DNA from: Taxillus chinensis
Lineage: Eukaryota > Streptophyta > Magnoliopsida > Santalales > Loranthaceae
DNA: 64,000 nt
NCBI GenBank assembly: GCA_023512835.1
Contig: CM042092.1
Span: 46,714,400-46,778,399, forward strand
Reading direction: 5' to 3'
Shown here piece by piece: positions 54,798 to 64,000 of this stretch. Position numbers and translations under genes: made by a program. The number at the start of each line of letters is the position of its first letter. Position 1 is the first letter of the stretch. The notes under the pieces are model-generated. The model saw nothing but the letters and a program-made list of their open reading frames with translations, had not been told where the DNA came from and did not search any database.

Positions 54798-56072
54798 TGT
54801 CACACCCCGGATTTCCAACCCGAGGAGACCGGAACGTGACCCTCCCTTTACCCAAGTTGGATAGAGGGGTTAGAATACAACATACACCTCACACTTTATA
54901 TTCGGGAGAACAATCTTATATTTATTGAGTCCAAACATAGCAAATACGTCCAAAACATACTTTTATTACATTGAACTCCACATTACAATATCTCCCCACC
55001 GGGGTTACAAAGCTTACATAAAGAAAAGCGGTATAACACGAATAATAATAAGCAAGCCAACAAGCGGGACTTCCACCTTGGTGTTCCCACCTAACACCTT
55101 GTAGGTTCCTATAAAGAAAACAACATGATAGGAGGGGTGAGCAACCACAGCTCAGTAGGGATCATGTCTCCCCAACCCATCCCATGCACCTAATATCTAC
55201 ATGCCTTGTGTACAAGTCTCGTGTCGTGATACAATTATTCCACCAGATATAATTACAAAGCTATAGCAGCAAATACAATCATACACAAGTTGGTTCATAA
55301 ACACTCCCGGGCTTCCACAGACCACCGGGTTCCAAGAACAGTCCCAGGCTTCCACACCACCGGGTTCCAAGAACGATCCCAGGCTTCCACGACCACCGAG
55401 TTCCAAGAAACAGTCCCAGGCTTCCACGACCACCGGGTTCCAAGAACACAAGACACATAGCCACACTTAGTCACACAGACATAACATCAAACACTTAGCA
55501 TGAAAAGCCTCACAGGTATAAAACCAAACAATTGGTGTACATAAATTCACCAGGCTCATGAACCCGCCACACAGGCATTTTCTCAAACATGTAGCAGGCA
55601 TGTCACCAGGCATTTTATCGAACACTTTTCATGCATCACACGAACACCGAAACACACCAAAATCGCCATTGAAGGCCAACATCCATATAGGAGATCACAC
55701 TTATATGGATTACATATATATATATATATATATAAAACAGGTTTGACTCCATAATCGCCTTAGAACCCTAGGACGAGGGAGGATTTAGGAAGAACAGAAC
55801 CCCTACCTTGTGTGTTCTCCTACTCCCGCTTCCACGCAAGACTCGACCACCCACGCAAGATGCTCCGGCAGCCACCGGAAGCTCTCCTTCCCTCTCTCTC
55901 TCTCTCGCAACACTGGTGGAGCAACAAACCCTAACCCTAAAACAGAGGGGCTTCTCCTCCTTATATAGACAACACAACATCAAAACGACGTAGTTTTGAT
56001 TAAGTGAATCCCAAGATCAAAACGACGTAGTTTTGATGGAACAAGCTATGACCTTCCCACATCCATACACAC
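54798..56072 (-). repeat. 5' LTR of C2 (U3 start deleted)
   Basis: It matches 47,439 to about 48,712 of the 3' LTR, including the tandem array, donor (55,806), acceptor (55,109), TATA (55,959-55,968) and both ACGT palindromes. It ends abruptly in ACACACC at 56,072. Confidence 0.93.
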
Positions 56073-56430
56073 CGAGACTAGTGGAGGACTTTCTTCCAGG
56101 AGGACGTGCCCACTACCTGATGTATGATACAGTACTGTATTCTATATTTTATTATGTGTTGTATCCCAGACATGGGTCCGTGGACAGATGTATTTGTATA
56201 CTGTTTGTGATGTGATGTCTGTATCACTGTTTGACTCATTGTATGTATGATGATATATGGGAAAGTACAAGATTACCCTTGATGTATGACTGTACAGGGT
56301 TGCATATTTGAGACAGCACCCGCAGTGTAGTCTCCATTGGTGCTAGTTACCAGCCCCTTGACCTATCGGGTGCAGGCAAGGGGAAGTCATGTACCCGGTT
56401 CCGGGTTCCCTGGAATTCGGGGGCGTGACA
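56073..56430 (+). repeat. 3' LTR of D, right part
   Basis: Resumes after C2 and ends CTGGAATTCGGGGGCGTGACA-type (final bases GGGGGCGTGACA). It contains the CCCCTT/AAGGGG stem (about 56,363-56,392) that explains the hairpin at the left end of D. TSD TAGCC follows. Confidence 0.9.
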
Positions 56431-56435
56431 TAGCC

Positions 56436-57957
56436 ACTTACGATTTATTTTCTTTTCCTATTCCAGTTCATTCTCAAGTCTTTTCACAATAACTTTTAGG
56501 CCAGATAGGTTGGTATTTAGCAAGTGATTTTTAGCTCTTAGATCATGATACCAAGCCTCTTTTCCTCTGAAGTCAGGTATGTCCTTTTCAAGTCCAGTAA
56601 TAGTAAATTCAAGACGTTTGTTCTGACTTTCCATATCTTTGTACATTTGAGTAATTATTAGTCTCTCATTCTTTTCATGATCACGTTCAGTAATAAGAGA
56701 TTCTAATTTACTCAGGAGCTCAGAGATCGAAGGTACCTCAGTATTTGCCATGAGGTAGACATTCGGTTTAGGAGTTGGCTCATCATCCGAGGATTCCTCC
56801 TCTTATTCTGAGCCACTGACGTATTTTGTGACGAACGCCTTCCTCTTGTTCTATTGTCTGAGGTGGAGCGGCAAGGAGTAACCTTGTCACTTTTCTCGGC
56901 CACTTTAGATTTGGATTTGCAGTCCTTGGCCCAGTGACCGATTTTCCTGCAACTATAGCATTCCTGGGAACTGGACTCCGATTGCTCCTTCCTTCGGAAA
57001 GATGATGAGGAGCCTCTTCTGAATCCTTTTCTGCTTTTCCGTAGGAATCGCTTGAAGGATTTGACAAGAAGAGCTATTTCCTCTTCCTCGTCAAAGTCAG
57101 AATTCTCGGACTCTTCAGTATCATCATTCCTCAGTATGCTGAGACATTCCGTAGCTTTAAGAGCTACCCCCTTTTCTCTCCGAGCTATTTTCTCGTCTCG
57201 GTCAGAGTATTTAAACCTGACCTCATGAATCCATAGCTCTCCATATAGTTCTTCAAGGGGAACATACTGCCAGTTCTTGTCGGATTGCATTTGGAGTTGT
57301 TTGGAGTAGTAGCGATCCGGCAAGGAGCGAAAGAACTTGTCATTGATCTGAGATTGAGAATAACGCTCATTGACAGTTTTTAGCTCGAGGATGAGCTTTC
57401 CGAATCTCCGATAGATGCTCTTGAGTGATTCGCCAGGTTTGTGATTGAAACTCTCAAAGTTCTGTTTAAGAGTACAGATAACATTCTACATTTGGGACTG
57501 ACTTCCCTCATAGAGGATTGTCAGTTTATCCCAGACAGCTTTCACTGTCATGCAGCCCTGGACGTCCGTGAAAGCCTCGGAGTCCAAAGATGATGTAACA
57601 TATGCCAGAGCCTTTTCGTTAGCACACTGCCAGGCTCTTTCATCATTGGTGAGTTCAGCATCAGTCTTTGGTCTTCTAACTCCATGTTCTCCGATTGTCA
57701 TCAGAGTGGGTATCTCCTGACGAAGACATGGCCACATGAGATGATCATGGCAAACCATGAACATTCTCATGCGAGCTTTTCACTGGGAGAAAAGCTCAGG
57801 TGTGAACTTGGGTGGCTTTGTCAGAGTGAAACCAGAACTCCGTGGTTGTGAAACAGTGGCAGCAGCAGGTTGAGGTGGATCGACATTTTCACTGCTGCTA
57901 TGATTGGGAAGGGGCTCTTGTGCACCTCCGAAGTTAAGGCGAGTGTTGAATAGCATG
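56436..57957 (-). pseudogene. Copia Gag N-terminal part (minus element)
   Basis: The ATG at 57,955-57,957 opens MLFNTRLNFGGAQEPLPNHS. After stops near 57,780 and 57,485 it continues NDERAWQCANEKALAYVTSS, VWDKLTILYEGSQSQM, RRFGKLILELKTVNERYSQS, an acidic patch, and a zinc knuckle CYSCRKIGHWAKDC (about 56,910-56,955). A long coiled coil follows (about 56,460-56,740, ERDHEKNERLIITQMYKD). This is the SIRE/Maximus pattern: UBN2-like Gag, knuckle, coiled coil. Interrupted at 56,431 by D. Confidence 0.88.
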
Positions 57958-58022
57958 GTCGCTTTCTTCGGCCATTGATAAGAGAGAAAGAGTGGATCTC
58001 TACTTAGAACAAATAGAACTTA

Positions 58023-58033
58023 CTTTGATACCA
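58023..58033 (-). promoter_or_regulatory. Primer-binding site of the minus-strand copia element
   Basis: Minus strand TGGTATCAAAG, two bases after the LTR end GGGACCAACA; initiator-Met-tRNA type, as usual for copia. Confidence 0.9.
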
Positions 58034-58035
58034 CT

Positions 58036-59288
58036 TGTTGGTCCCTAGGAGCCTAGAGGGGGGTGAATAGACTCTAATTGAAACTCTCTCTTCACACAGG
58101 TACAGCACTATCTAGTTAAAGGATGTAAAATCAGTACGGAAGATAACCAGATAGTGGAAGTATTTTGTTTTATTATCTAATGATAATTACAACAAAATGA
58201 ACAGCAATTATAGCCGATTACAATAGCACTCAGTTTTACAATCACACACACTAGCATTGATAATCTCTATGAGCTCTCATACATTTGTATGAACATACAT
58301 AGTTTACAGACATTCCTAGGAATCTATCTTGACTCCCGAGACCTTGTGTAACATTAAGTTTTATACTTCGCTTTAACTGCTACGGATGTGGAGCTCGAAA
58401 TATTGGAAGCATAAGTGTATTGAATTACTTTGCTTGATTCTAATTGCATTTGAGACTGCGTCCACATCTCCGAGTGTTCCACGTGTAGGACGGTTTAGAT
58501 CTTCAATGAGTTTGTCTTACATCGGGACACACGACTGAACATTAAATGCGGCTTGGAAAAGATGAAGCAAGATCTTCTTAGTCGGTAGTAAGGTTCCTTA
58601 CTCCGTATCAACAAAGCTCGGATCCTTACTCCGTGTCAGTAGTTGCTTACTCCGTATCGGTACAGTCCTGGAATCCTTGTTCCGTGCAGGCACTTCCTTA
58701 CTCAGCATGAAGTAAAGACTCGGATAACTAATTCCACATCAGCGCTTCCTTACTCTGCATAAAGTAGGTACGGAATGCTTACTCCGTATCAGTGCTTGGT
58801 TTGGATTCCTTACTCCGCATTAGTTTCCCTTACTCCGCAACAGTTGTCCTTACTCCGCATCAATGAGGACTCGGATTCCATAGTTCGGGTCTTTATTTCC
58901 TTGGTCCGGTGGAGTGACAACTTCGATTCGTTCTCCGCAACAAGTCTCTCTTACTCCGTGTGAGTTGTAGACTCGGAATCTTACTCCGCATCACTTGACA
59001 CGGTTTAGTTGAAAGTTAGACGCGGGTTCCTTGGTCATTTTGTCAAGTGATTACTCCGCACGAAGGATCGTTACTCCGGATGATAACTTGGTTGTGTACC
59101 AAGTGAATGACGACACTCACGATAATCCGGATCAGTATTATGTATTCTGTCCTTAGCTTTGTCCTTACAGGAGTAGGTCCAGATTAAAGTTTTATCTTCT
59201 GCACAGACTTAGAATAAACATGAAACATCTTAAATCAAATTACATAGGGTTTGATCCGCATCATCCAAATTCTAGGTTTGATCCAACA
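58036..59288 (-). mobile_element. 5' LTR (B2) of the minus-strand copia element
   Basis: Plus-strand ends TGTTGGTCCCTAGG and TTTGATCCAACA. It carries more than ten CTTACTCCGCAT-type motifs (58,590-59,090). It lacks the A1 insertion and so shows the empty target of A1 near 58,190. No separate TSD can be confirmed because the left end of B1 is degraded. Confidence 0.93.
58590..59090. repeat. Array of TTACTCCGCAT-type motifs in copia LTR B2
   Basis: Repeated CCTTACTCCGCATCAAT-like units with variable 15-45-bp spacing. Same arrays in B1 (15,030-15,420) and B3 (22,590-22,770). Related units occur in the Tat LTR at 60,530-60,900. Confidence 0.9.
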
Positions 59289-59992
59289 AGGCCCTTGTGA
59301 CAAGTATTGCATTTTTTTTAAGAAAACATAAGGGAACTTTCTTTCTTTGAAAAGAAAATGAAAACAATTTGAATTCAAATAGAAACACTATCACAATTAA
59401 TATTGGCCCATGTAGACTAGTATATGAGCATCTAGGGCTCAATCCTCATGACCTTGGACACCTGTTTTAATTTTTCTCGAAGAGATTTGGTTTTCGTGCT
59501 TTTACATTTTATTATTTTTTGAAAACAATAAAGGAGAAAAAGATACAAGACGTTTGTTTTGTTTGTATTTTTGTTTTTTTAAACTATGAGAAAAGGAGAA
59601 AAAGAAAATAGAGAAGTTTTTGGGGTTTACGTTTGAAAATAGCACAAAAAAACTAAAATAAACAGAAGTAAAGAACCTGGAAGAGTGAAAATGATGCAGA
59701 TTTGAGCCCTTTTTCTCTTCAAGAAATGCCCCCAAAGAATTTCCTGCAAGCACAAAGGTTAGAAAAAGAAGTCTTTCCGATCTCAGCTCCTCCCCATAAA
59801 GACGAACAATGGTTCTAGGCACTTTTCCCCTTAGAGAATGAGTATCTCTCCCTTTGACAATTCCCAGGATACTCTCTCTCTCTCTCCCTCTCTCGATTTT
59901 TATCTCTAAGAAATCGGTCGAAAGCTCTCTCCGGAATAACCTCTTATGATGCTTGATATATTCATGCCCCTCTCTCGCCTCCTAGGGCGCTC

Positions 59993-60000
59993 TATTTATA
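59993..60000 (-). promoter_or_regulatory. TATA box in the putative Tat LTR
   Basis: Minus strand CCTATAAATAGAGCG, followed by GA-rich leader sequence (CTCTCTC on the plus strand at 59,872-59,895). A weaker alternative TATATATAC lies near 61,078. Confidence 0.55.
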
Positions 60001-60486
60001 GGCTTGTAAGGGAGTACCCGTTGGCTAGGCATTAGTTGCACCTTTTATATTTCTAACAAGTCAAATGCGATGTCCCGAGAACCTCATTATGGCTCCTTGT
60101 TCCTACGTCCGAAAATAAATAAATCACTTAGGATTTATTTAAATATTCCACTGTATCTGGACGCTTTGGAAAGTAAAGGCTGAATGCACTTGGGTGTATT
60201 GGAGTCATTGGGAATTAATAGTTATGCGGTCTCCAGGTCATTGTGATGTCCCAAGAAAAATGGCATTTAATTACAGAGGCCCCCATCCCTATGCTCAAAA
60301 ATAGAGTTCCGAGACATTTGAATTTAATATTCGGAGACTCCTCAATTCCTACGCTTGAAAAGGGGTTCCGAGACACTAGTGGCATTTAATGCACTTAAAA
60401 AGAATTTTCTGGATTTTTCGGACTCCGGTGCTTTGGAGTCACTCCCGGCACTGTAGAGGAGCTATTTTAGAGTTTTTCTGAATTAT

Positions 60487-60975
60487 TGACCAGGTTTGAC
60501 CTCCGGGATCTGGGCTTATTCTGGATCGGTGGCCTTATTCCGCATCAATAGGTCCTTATTCCGCATTAACAAGTCCTTATTCCGCACTAATGAGCTTATT
60601 CGGCATCAATGGGCTTAGCTCAGATTTGACCAAGTTTGACCACCGAATTTGGGCTTATTCCACATTAATAGGTTCTTCTTACGCACTAATGAGCTTATTT
60701 CGCATCAATTGGTCCTTATTCCGCATCAATGAGCTTAGCTCGGATTTGACCAAGTTTGATCACCGGATTTGGGCTTAGTCTGCATCAACGGGCTTAGCCT
60801 AGATTTGACCAAGTTTGACCGCGGGATTTGGGCATAGCTTGGATTTTTCCAAGTTTGACTGCCGGATTTGGGCTTAGTCCGCATCAACGGGCTTAGCCCA
60901 GATTTGACCAAGTTTGACCGCCGAATTTGGGCTTGGCCTGGATTTGACCAAGTTTGGCCGCCGGATTTGGGTTTC
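60487..60975. repeat. Tandem array with TTTGACCAAGTTTGACC and TTATTCCGCAT units
   Basis: About seven copies of a GTTTGACC-CCGGATTTGGGCTTA block, with interspersed CCTTATTCCGCATCAAT-type units. Irregular 40-130-bp period. It lies upstream of the minus-strand TATA box. Confidence 0.85.
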
Positions 60976-61182
60976 CCCAAAAAGTTCTGTGTGTGGGCTT
61001 GGTCGCCACTTGGCACCTCTACTTAGGCTTCCTTAGGCCTCTCTTGTTCTCACTTTTTGTGTAAGGAGAGTGTCTTTGTATATATACTGGGCGAAGGAGA
61101 AGCAAAACTGCCAATGTGGGACAAACATGCATATAAAAAACCAAAATTCGTAAAAAATAAGGCAGATTTTTGGAGCAACTTA

Positions 61183-61905
61183 AAAAATTCATAACTTTCT
61201 CTACAGAGCTCGGATTAGGGCCAAATTGGTCTTGTTTTGCTCGAAATTCTGTTATCTATCTTCTGAAAGTGGAATCACTCCAAAAGGATCAGCCATTTAG
61301 GAGACAAATGAGAAATACCGCACAGAGGTACATGATAAAGTGAGCATTCTGCCCATCTGATTCAAAAATTCATAGTTAATTGCACAGAACTCGGATTACC
61401 CTCAAAACAGTTGGAGATGATAGATAAAGATGTTATCTAACTAATTCAATTGACTTTATTCAGATCCAATAATTATTGAGAAAGTTATTGGCAAAATAGT
61501 GCGCTGCATACCGGCTGTTCCACCCAAACATGATCACCAACTTCAAAAAATCATAACTAATTGAATACAGCCCGGAATAATCTCAAACTAGTTTTAAATG
61601 ATAGATAAAGATGTTATCTAACCAATTCAAGTGACTTTGTTCAATTCCAACTAGTATTGAGGGAGTTATTGGTAAACTAGTGCGCTGTGCACCGGCTGAC
61701 TCTCCCAAATTTGTACCAGATTTGGTTGCCAACTTCGAAAAATCATAATTAATTGAATATAGACTGGAATAATCTCAAACCAATTGGAAATGATAGATAA
61801 GGATGTTATCTACTCAATGCAATTGAATTTGTTGGATTACAACAAGTATCGGGGATGTTATTGCCAAAATAGCGGGCTGCACACCGACTGTCCAATTCAA
61901 CTTCA
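61183..61905. repeat. Four diverged tandem units of about 170-190 bp
   Basis: Units start near 61,183, 61,367, 61,548 and 61,739, each with AAAAATCATAACTAATTG-like, GATAGATAAAGATGTTATCT and GTGCGCTGCACACCGGCTG-like blocks. The first unit is the most diverged. Long tandem units in or near the LTR are common in Ogre-type elements. Confidence 0.85.
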
Positions 61906-62106
61906 TACAAAACTTGATATTTTTGTTATAATTTTTTCATTTCTTCTCAGAATCAAGTGTGGTCAAGTACGTTGTTCTCTAAATTTCATCCTCTATCACT
62001 TGTGCTTGCCTTGGGGCATTTAAAGGTTTCCCAAAGTGGTGCTTTGTCTTGTAGTCTTTTGCTAAGTATAATTGTGATTTAACTCGGTCAAAATGGGGTT
62101 CAACAC

Positions 62107-64000
62107 TATGGATTCAGTGAAATAACTTCAATCTCTCTCTCTCTCTCTCTCTCAAAAGGCAATATTATAATATTGCGGCAATATTATATTTCAAAAGACA
62201 CCATGGATTCAACCTTCTGAAGACCCTCACAAACATAGGCAATATTATATTTCTAACAATCATTGTGGCAGGAGTTGGACTTAAATATTATTGGTCACTA
62301 CGTTCTTCCTTTCTTCATCCCTTGAACGCAAATCCATGTCGAGTCAATATGTCTCTATGCAATCTCATTATTGATTCTTCATTATTGTTTGGATTGGGTT
62401 AGTTGGATTTGGAAACCTGAAATGAAATTTTGAATACCATTGGCATGCCCCATAGCAAATTTGCAAACTAAGTTGGATGACCCCAAATAAAACATGTAGA
62501 CCTTTTCTAGGATTTTACTTTGTCACTTTAATTTTGTAATTTAAATAAAATGAAAAATTTTTAATTTTATTTTGTAGAAACTCAAATAAAAGTTGGTTCA
62601 AATGAACGATTAATGTTTACATCCTAATTGTTTAGACAAAAAAGAATGATGGAAATGACTTTTTTTTTTTTCTTCATAATATTATAACATGTCTAAAGAT
62701 TCAAAAAATAAATAAATCAAACCTTTGCTACTAAGGACTATATCCTACATTCTCAATATTTTGAAAACTATAAAGATGTTTCTTTAATCAAATAAAATCA
62801 ACTCTGAACATGTTAGGTATTAATTTTTTTGACATTTAATTGAATTCCAATTTTTTTTTCTAAACAGCATTCTCAAGTGCCCAATTGAACCCACCTCACA
62901 ATGGGTGATGGCTCTTTTTTTTTTTTATTTTTTTTCATTTTTTTTATCATATATAGTTTATTTGAACATGTTTGCAATGATAACGCAATACAATATACAA
63001 TCAAGTAAAGCCTATTTGCAAAAAGGTGCTTGTCAAAGTCTTTTATTTATAGTCACAATCCCATATTTATGGAAAATCTAATATAGTGTGAAACCAAATA
63101 ATTAGGTCTGCTACCATTTAAAATGACAAATAATTATATTTAAAAAATTATTGTAGTAAGAAAATTATAGTTATTTTAATATTATATTATACTAGCTATT
63201 CTCTCTCCTTCACTTTCTCTCCCCCCCTTTATACATCATAACATCATTACAATTATTCACTTATTATGTAACTCTGATAACAAGTCACATTTCTATATAT
63301 ATAAATCTTTCCAACGACATTTACCGCATAAACGGAGGAGGAAGTGTCGGTAAAGAACTTATATTCAAAAAGAGGAGCTAGCGGTGCTTTCCTAAACTTC
63401 AACAAAATCTCACCCACTGGATTTTGTACAACACTGCCGTGATTCTTTCCACAGTAGATATCTAATTAATTAAGGATATATTCATACGCAGGCTTATTAA
63501 TTATGAGGACATCATTTTCATGGGTATAAATGTGTGTGTGGGTGTTATATAATTGTGTGAACACTGGGTCCCTTGCACAGTAATAATGGTTTGAACAATT
63601 CCCATCTGAAATTATGTTTATTTCCCTCATTTCTCGTCATCTGTCATTGTCACTGAAAGAAATGTGTAAAAAACTTTTTTATCAGTAATTTATATAAGCG
63701 CGCGACACAAGGGAATTGATAACGAATAAATATTTGGGGTTGTAGACTTGTGGTCGAAATGTGCGTAATGAGTTGGATTGGAAAGTTATGATGATGAAGA
63801 CGTTGACCAACGCAGCCAAGGGTACCGAATTAAGGCATACACTGCTTTTTTTATAACAAACCGTGTTGGAAAACACTGTAGAATACGGGCGTTGTCGGAA
63901 CGGTGAAGGCACCCCAATGGATTCAAGCTGTTCTGCATAGATGTGTATAATATATATATAGATATATATATATTATATAACTGTGAATATTCTTCCATGA
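62107..64000. other. AT-rich flanking sequence, no gene recognised
   Basis: It holds a (CT)n tract (62,131-62,153), repeated CAATATTATA blocks (62,155-62,250), poly-T runs (about 62,660, 62,910-62,945) and an AT palindrome near 63,945-63,980. No ORF shows a recognisable domain, and I see no tRNA or rRNA. It may be the host DNA bordering the nest. Confidence 0.6.

Larger units (their letters stand above)
47439..56072 (-). mobile_element. Tekay-type gypsy element C2 (minus strand), 5' LTR truncated
   Basis: 3' LTR 47,439-49,231, polypurine tract, pol and gag on the minus strand, primer-binding site 54,784-54,794, partial 5' LTR 54,798-56,072. It sits inside the D 3' LTR. The two LTRs read nearly the same where both exist. 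The last 518 bp or so of the right LTR (its U3 start) are lost at a junction with D sequence (CATACACACC|GAGACTAG), so no TSD can be shown. Confidence 0.93.
37022..56430 (+). mobile_element. Gypsy element D with hairpin left end, TSD TAGCC (contains G and C2)
   Basis: Flanked by TAGCC (37,017-37,021 and 56,431-56,435). Internal region: primer-binding site 37,143, leader, gag from 41,041, pol to 45,084, 3' LTR 45,337 to 56,430. Instead of a 5' LTR it begins with a 119-bp palindrome of the LTR end. It was hit by solo LTR G in the leader and by C2 in the 3' LTR. Its pol has a large integrase deletion. Chromodomain-like end: Tekay-like chromovirus. Confidence 0.9.
59289..62106 (-). mobile_element. 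Probable distal (U3/R) part of the Tat 5' LTR
   Basis: It lies directly outside copia LTR B2, has no coding frame, and has a minus-strand TATA box (59,993-60,000) and two tandem arrays. If it continues 12,097-12,510, the Tat LTR is about 3 kb, within the Tat range. The right edge is uncertain; AACA at 62,103-62,106 would give an LTR start TGTTGAACCCC. The second LTR lies outside the window, so this cannot be proved here. Confidence 0.5.

Noticed and set aside
59502..59822. Phe/Ser-rich ORF as a membrane protein gene
   Set aside because: Low-complexity translation of A/T-rich DNA in the putative Tat LTR; no start context or conserved motif.
62155..62250. MITE suggested by CAATATTATA inverted blocks
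   Set aside because: Short palindromic AT blocks without clear terminal inverted repeats and target duplication.
63682..63998. Two overlapping minus-strand ORFs near the right edge
   Set aside because: Short, overlapping in different frames, no recognisable domain; too little to call a host gene.

Overview
This 64-kb window is plant nuclear DNA, most likely from a dicot, and it is almost entirely a nest of LTR retrotransposons. I recognise no host protein-coding gene, rRNA or tRNA gene. The evidence is SIRE/Maximus-type Ty1/copia and Tat- and Tekay-type Ty3/gypsy proteins, initiator-Met-tRNA primer-binding sites, purine tracts next to LTRs, and 5-bp target-site duplications (TSDs) that fix the insertion order. 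Nearly every reading frame is broken by stops or single-base frameshifts, so coding entries are mostly marked pseudogene.

The outermost layer is a Tat/Ogre-type gypsy element on the minus strand. Its body fills about 1-12,100. Reading leftward it has a primer-binding site at 12,079-12,095, an extra ORF with a DUF7745-like domain, gag, protease, a G-patch segment, RT, RNase H, a second 'archaeal-type' RNase H, and integrase, stopping at 615. Its 3' LTR lies beyond the left edge. Its 5' LTR (12,097-12,510 and probably 59,289 to about 62,100) is split by everything in between. A solo LTR (F, 9,547-11,722) sits in its leader.

Inside that LTR lies a minus-strand SIRE-type copia element (B). Its 5' LTR is at 58,036-59,288, gag at 56,431-57,957, pol in pieces at 33,843-37,021 and 24,365-25,107, a 3' accessory ORF ending in a ULP1-type (C48) protease domain at 15,781-17,120, and its 3' LTR at 12,511-15,609. 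It was hit by four insertions: solo LTR A1 (12,646-14,492), LTR A2 (right part only, 23,409-24,364), a complete Tekay-type gypsy element C1 (25,108-33,842) inside RT, and gypsy element D (37,022-56,430) inside gag. A second, plus-strand copia B copy (17,128-23,408, 3' half only) abuts A2. D was itself invaded by solo LTR G (37,602-40,997) and by gypsy element C2 (47,439-56,072).

Four things stand out. (1) The copia family carries a ULP1/C48 protease-like ORF with a plant-gene-like promoter upstream, conserved in two copies. (2) Element D has, instead of a 5' LTR, a palindrome that matches a self-primed, snapped-back minus-strand strong-stop DNA, flanked by a perfect TSD. (3) Gypsy LTRs of several families share an apparent 5'-UTR intron with a conserved GCTCACCC branch-like motif. 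(4) Regulatory modules are shared between unrelated LTRs.

The last 1.9 kb (about 62,107-64,000) is AT-rich sequence in which I see no gene.
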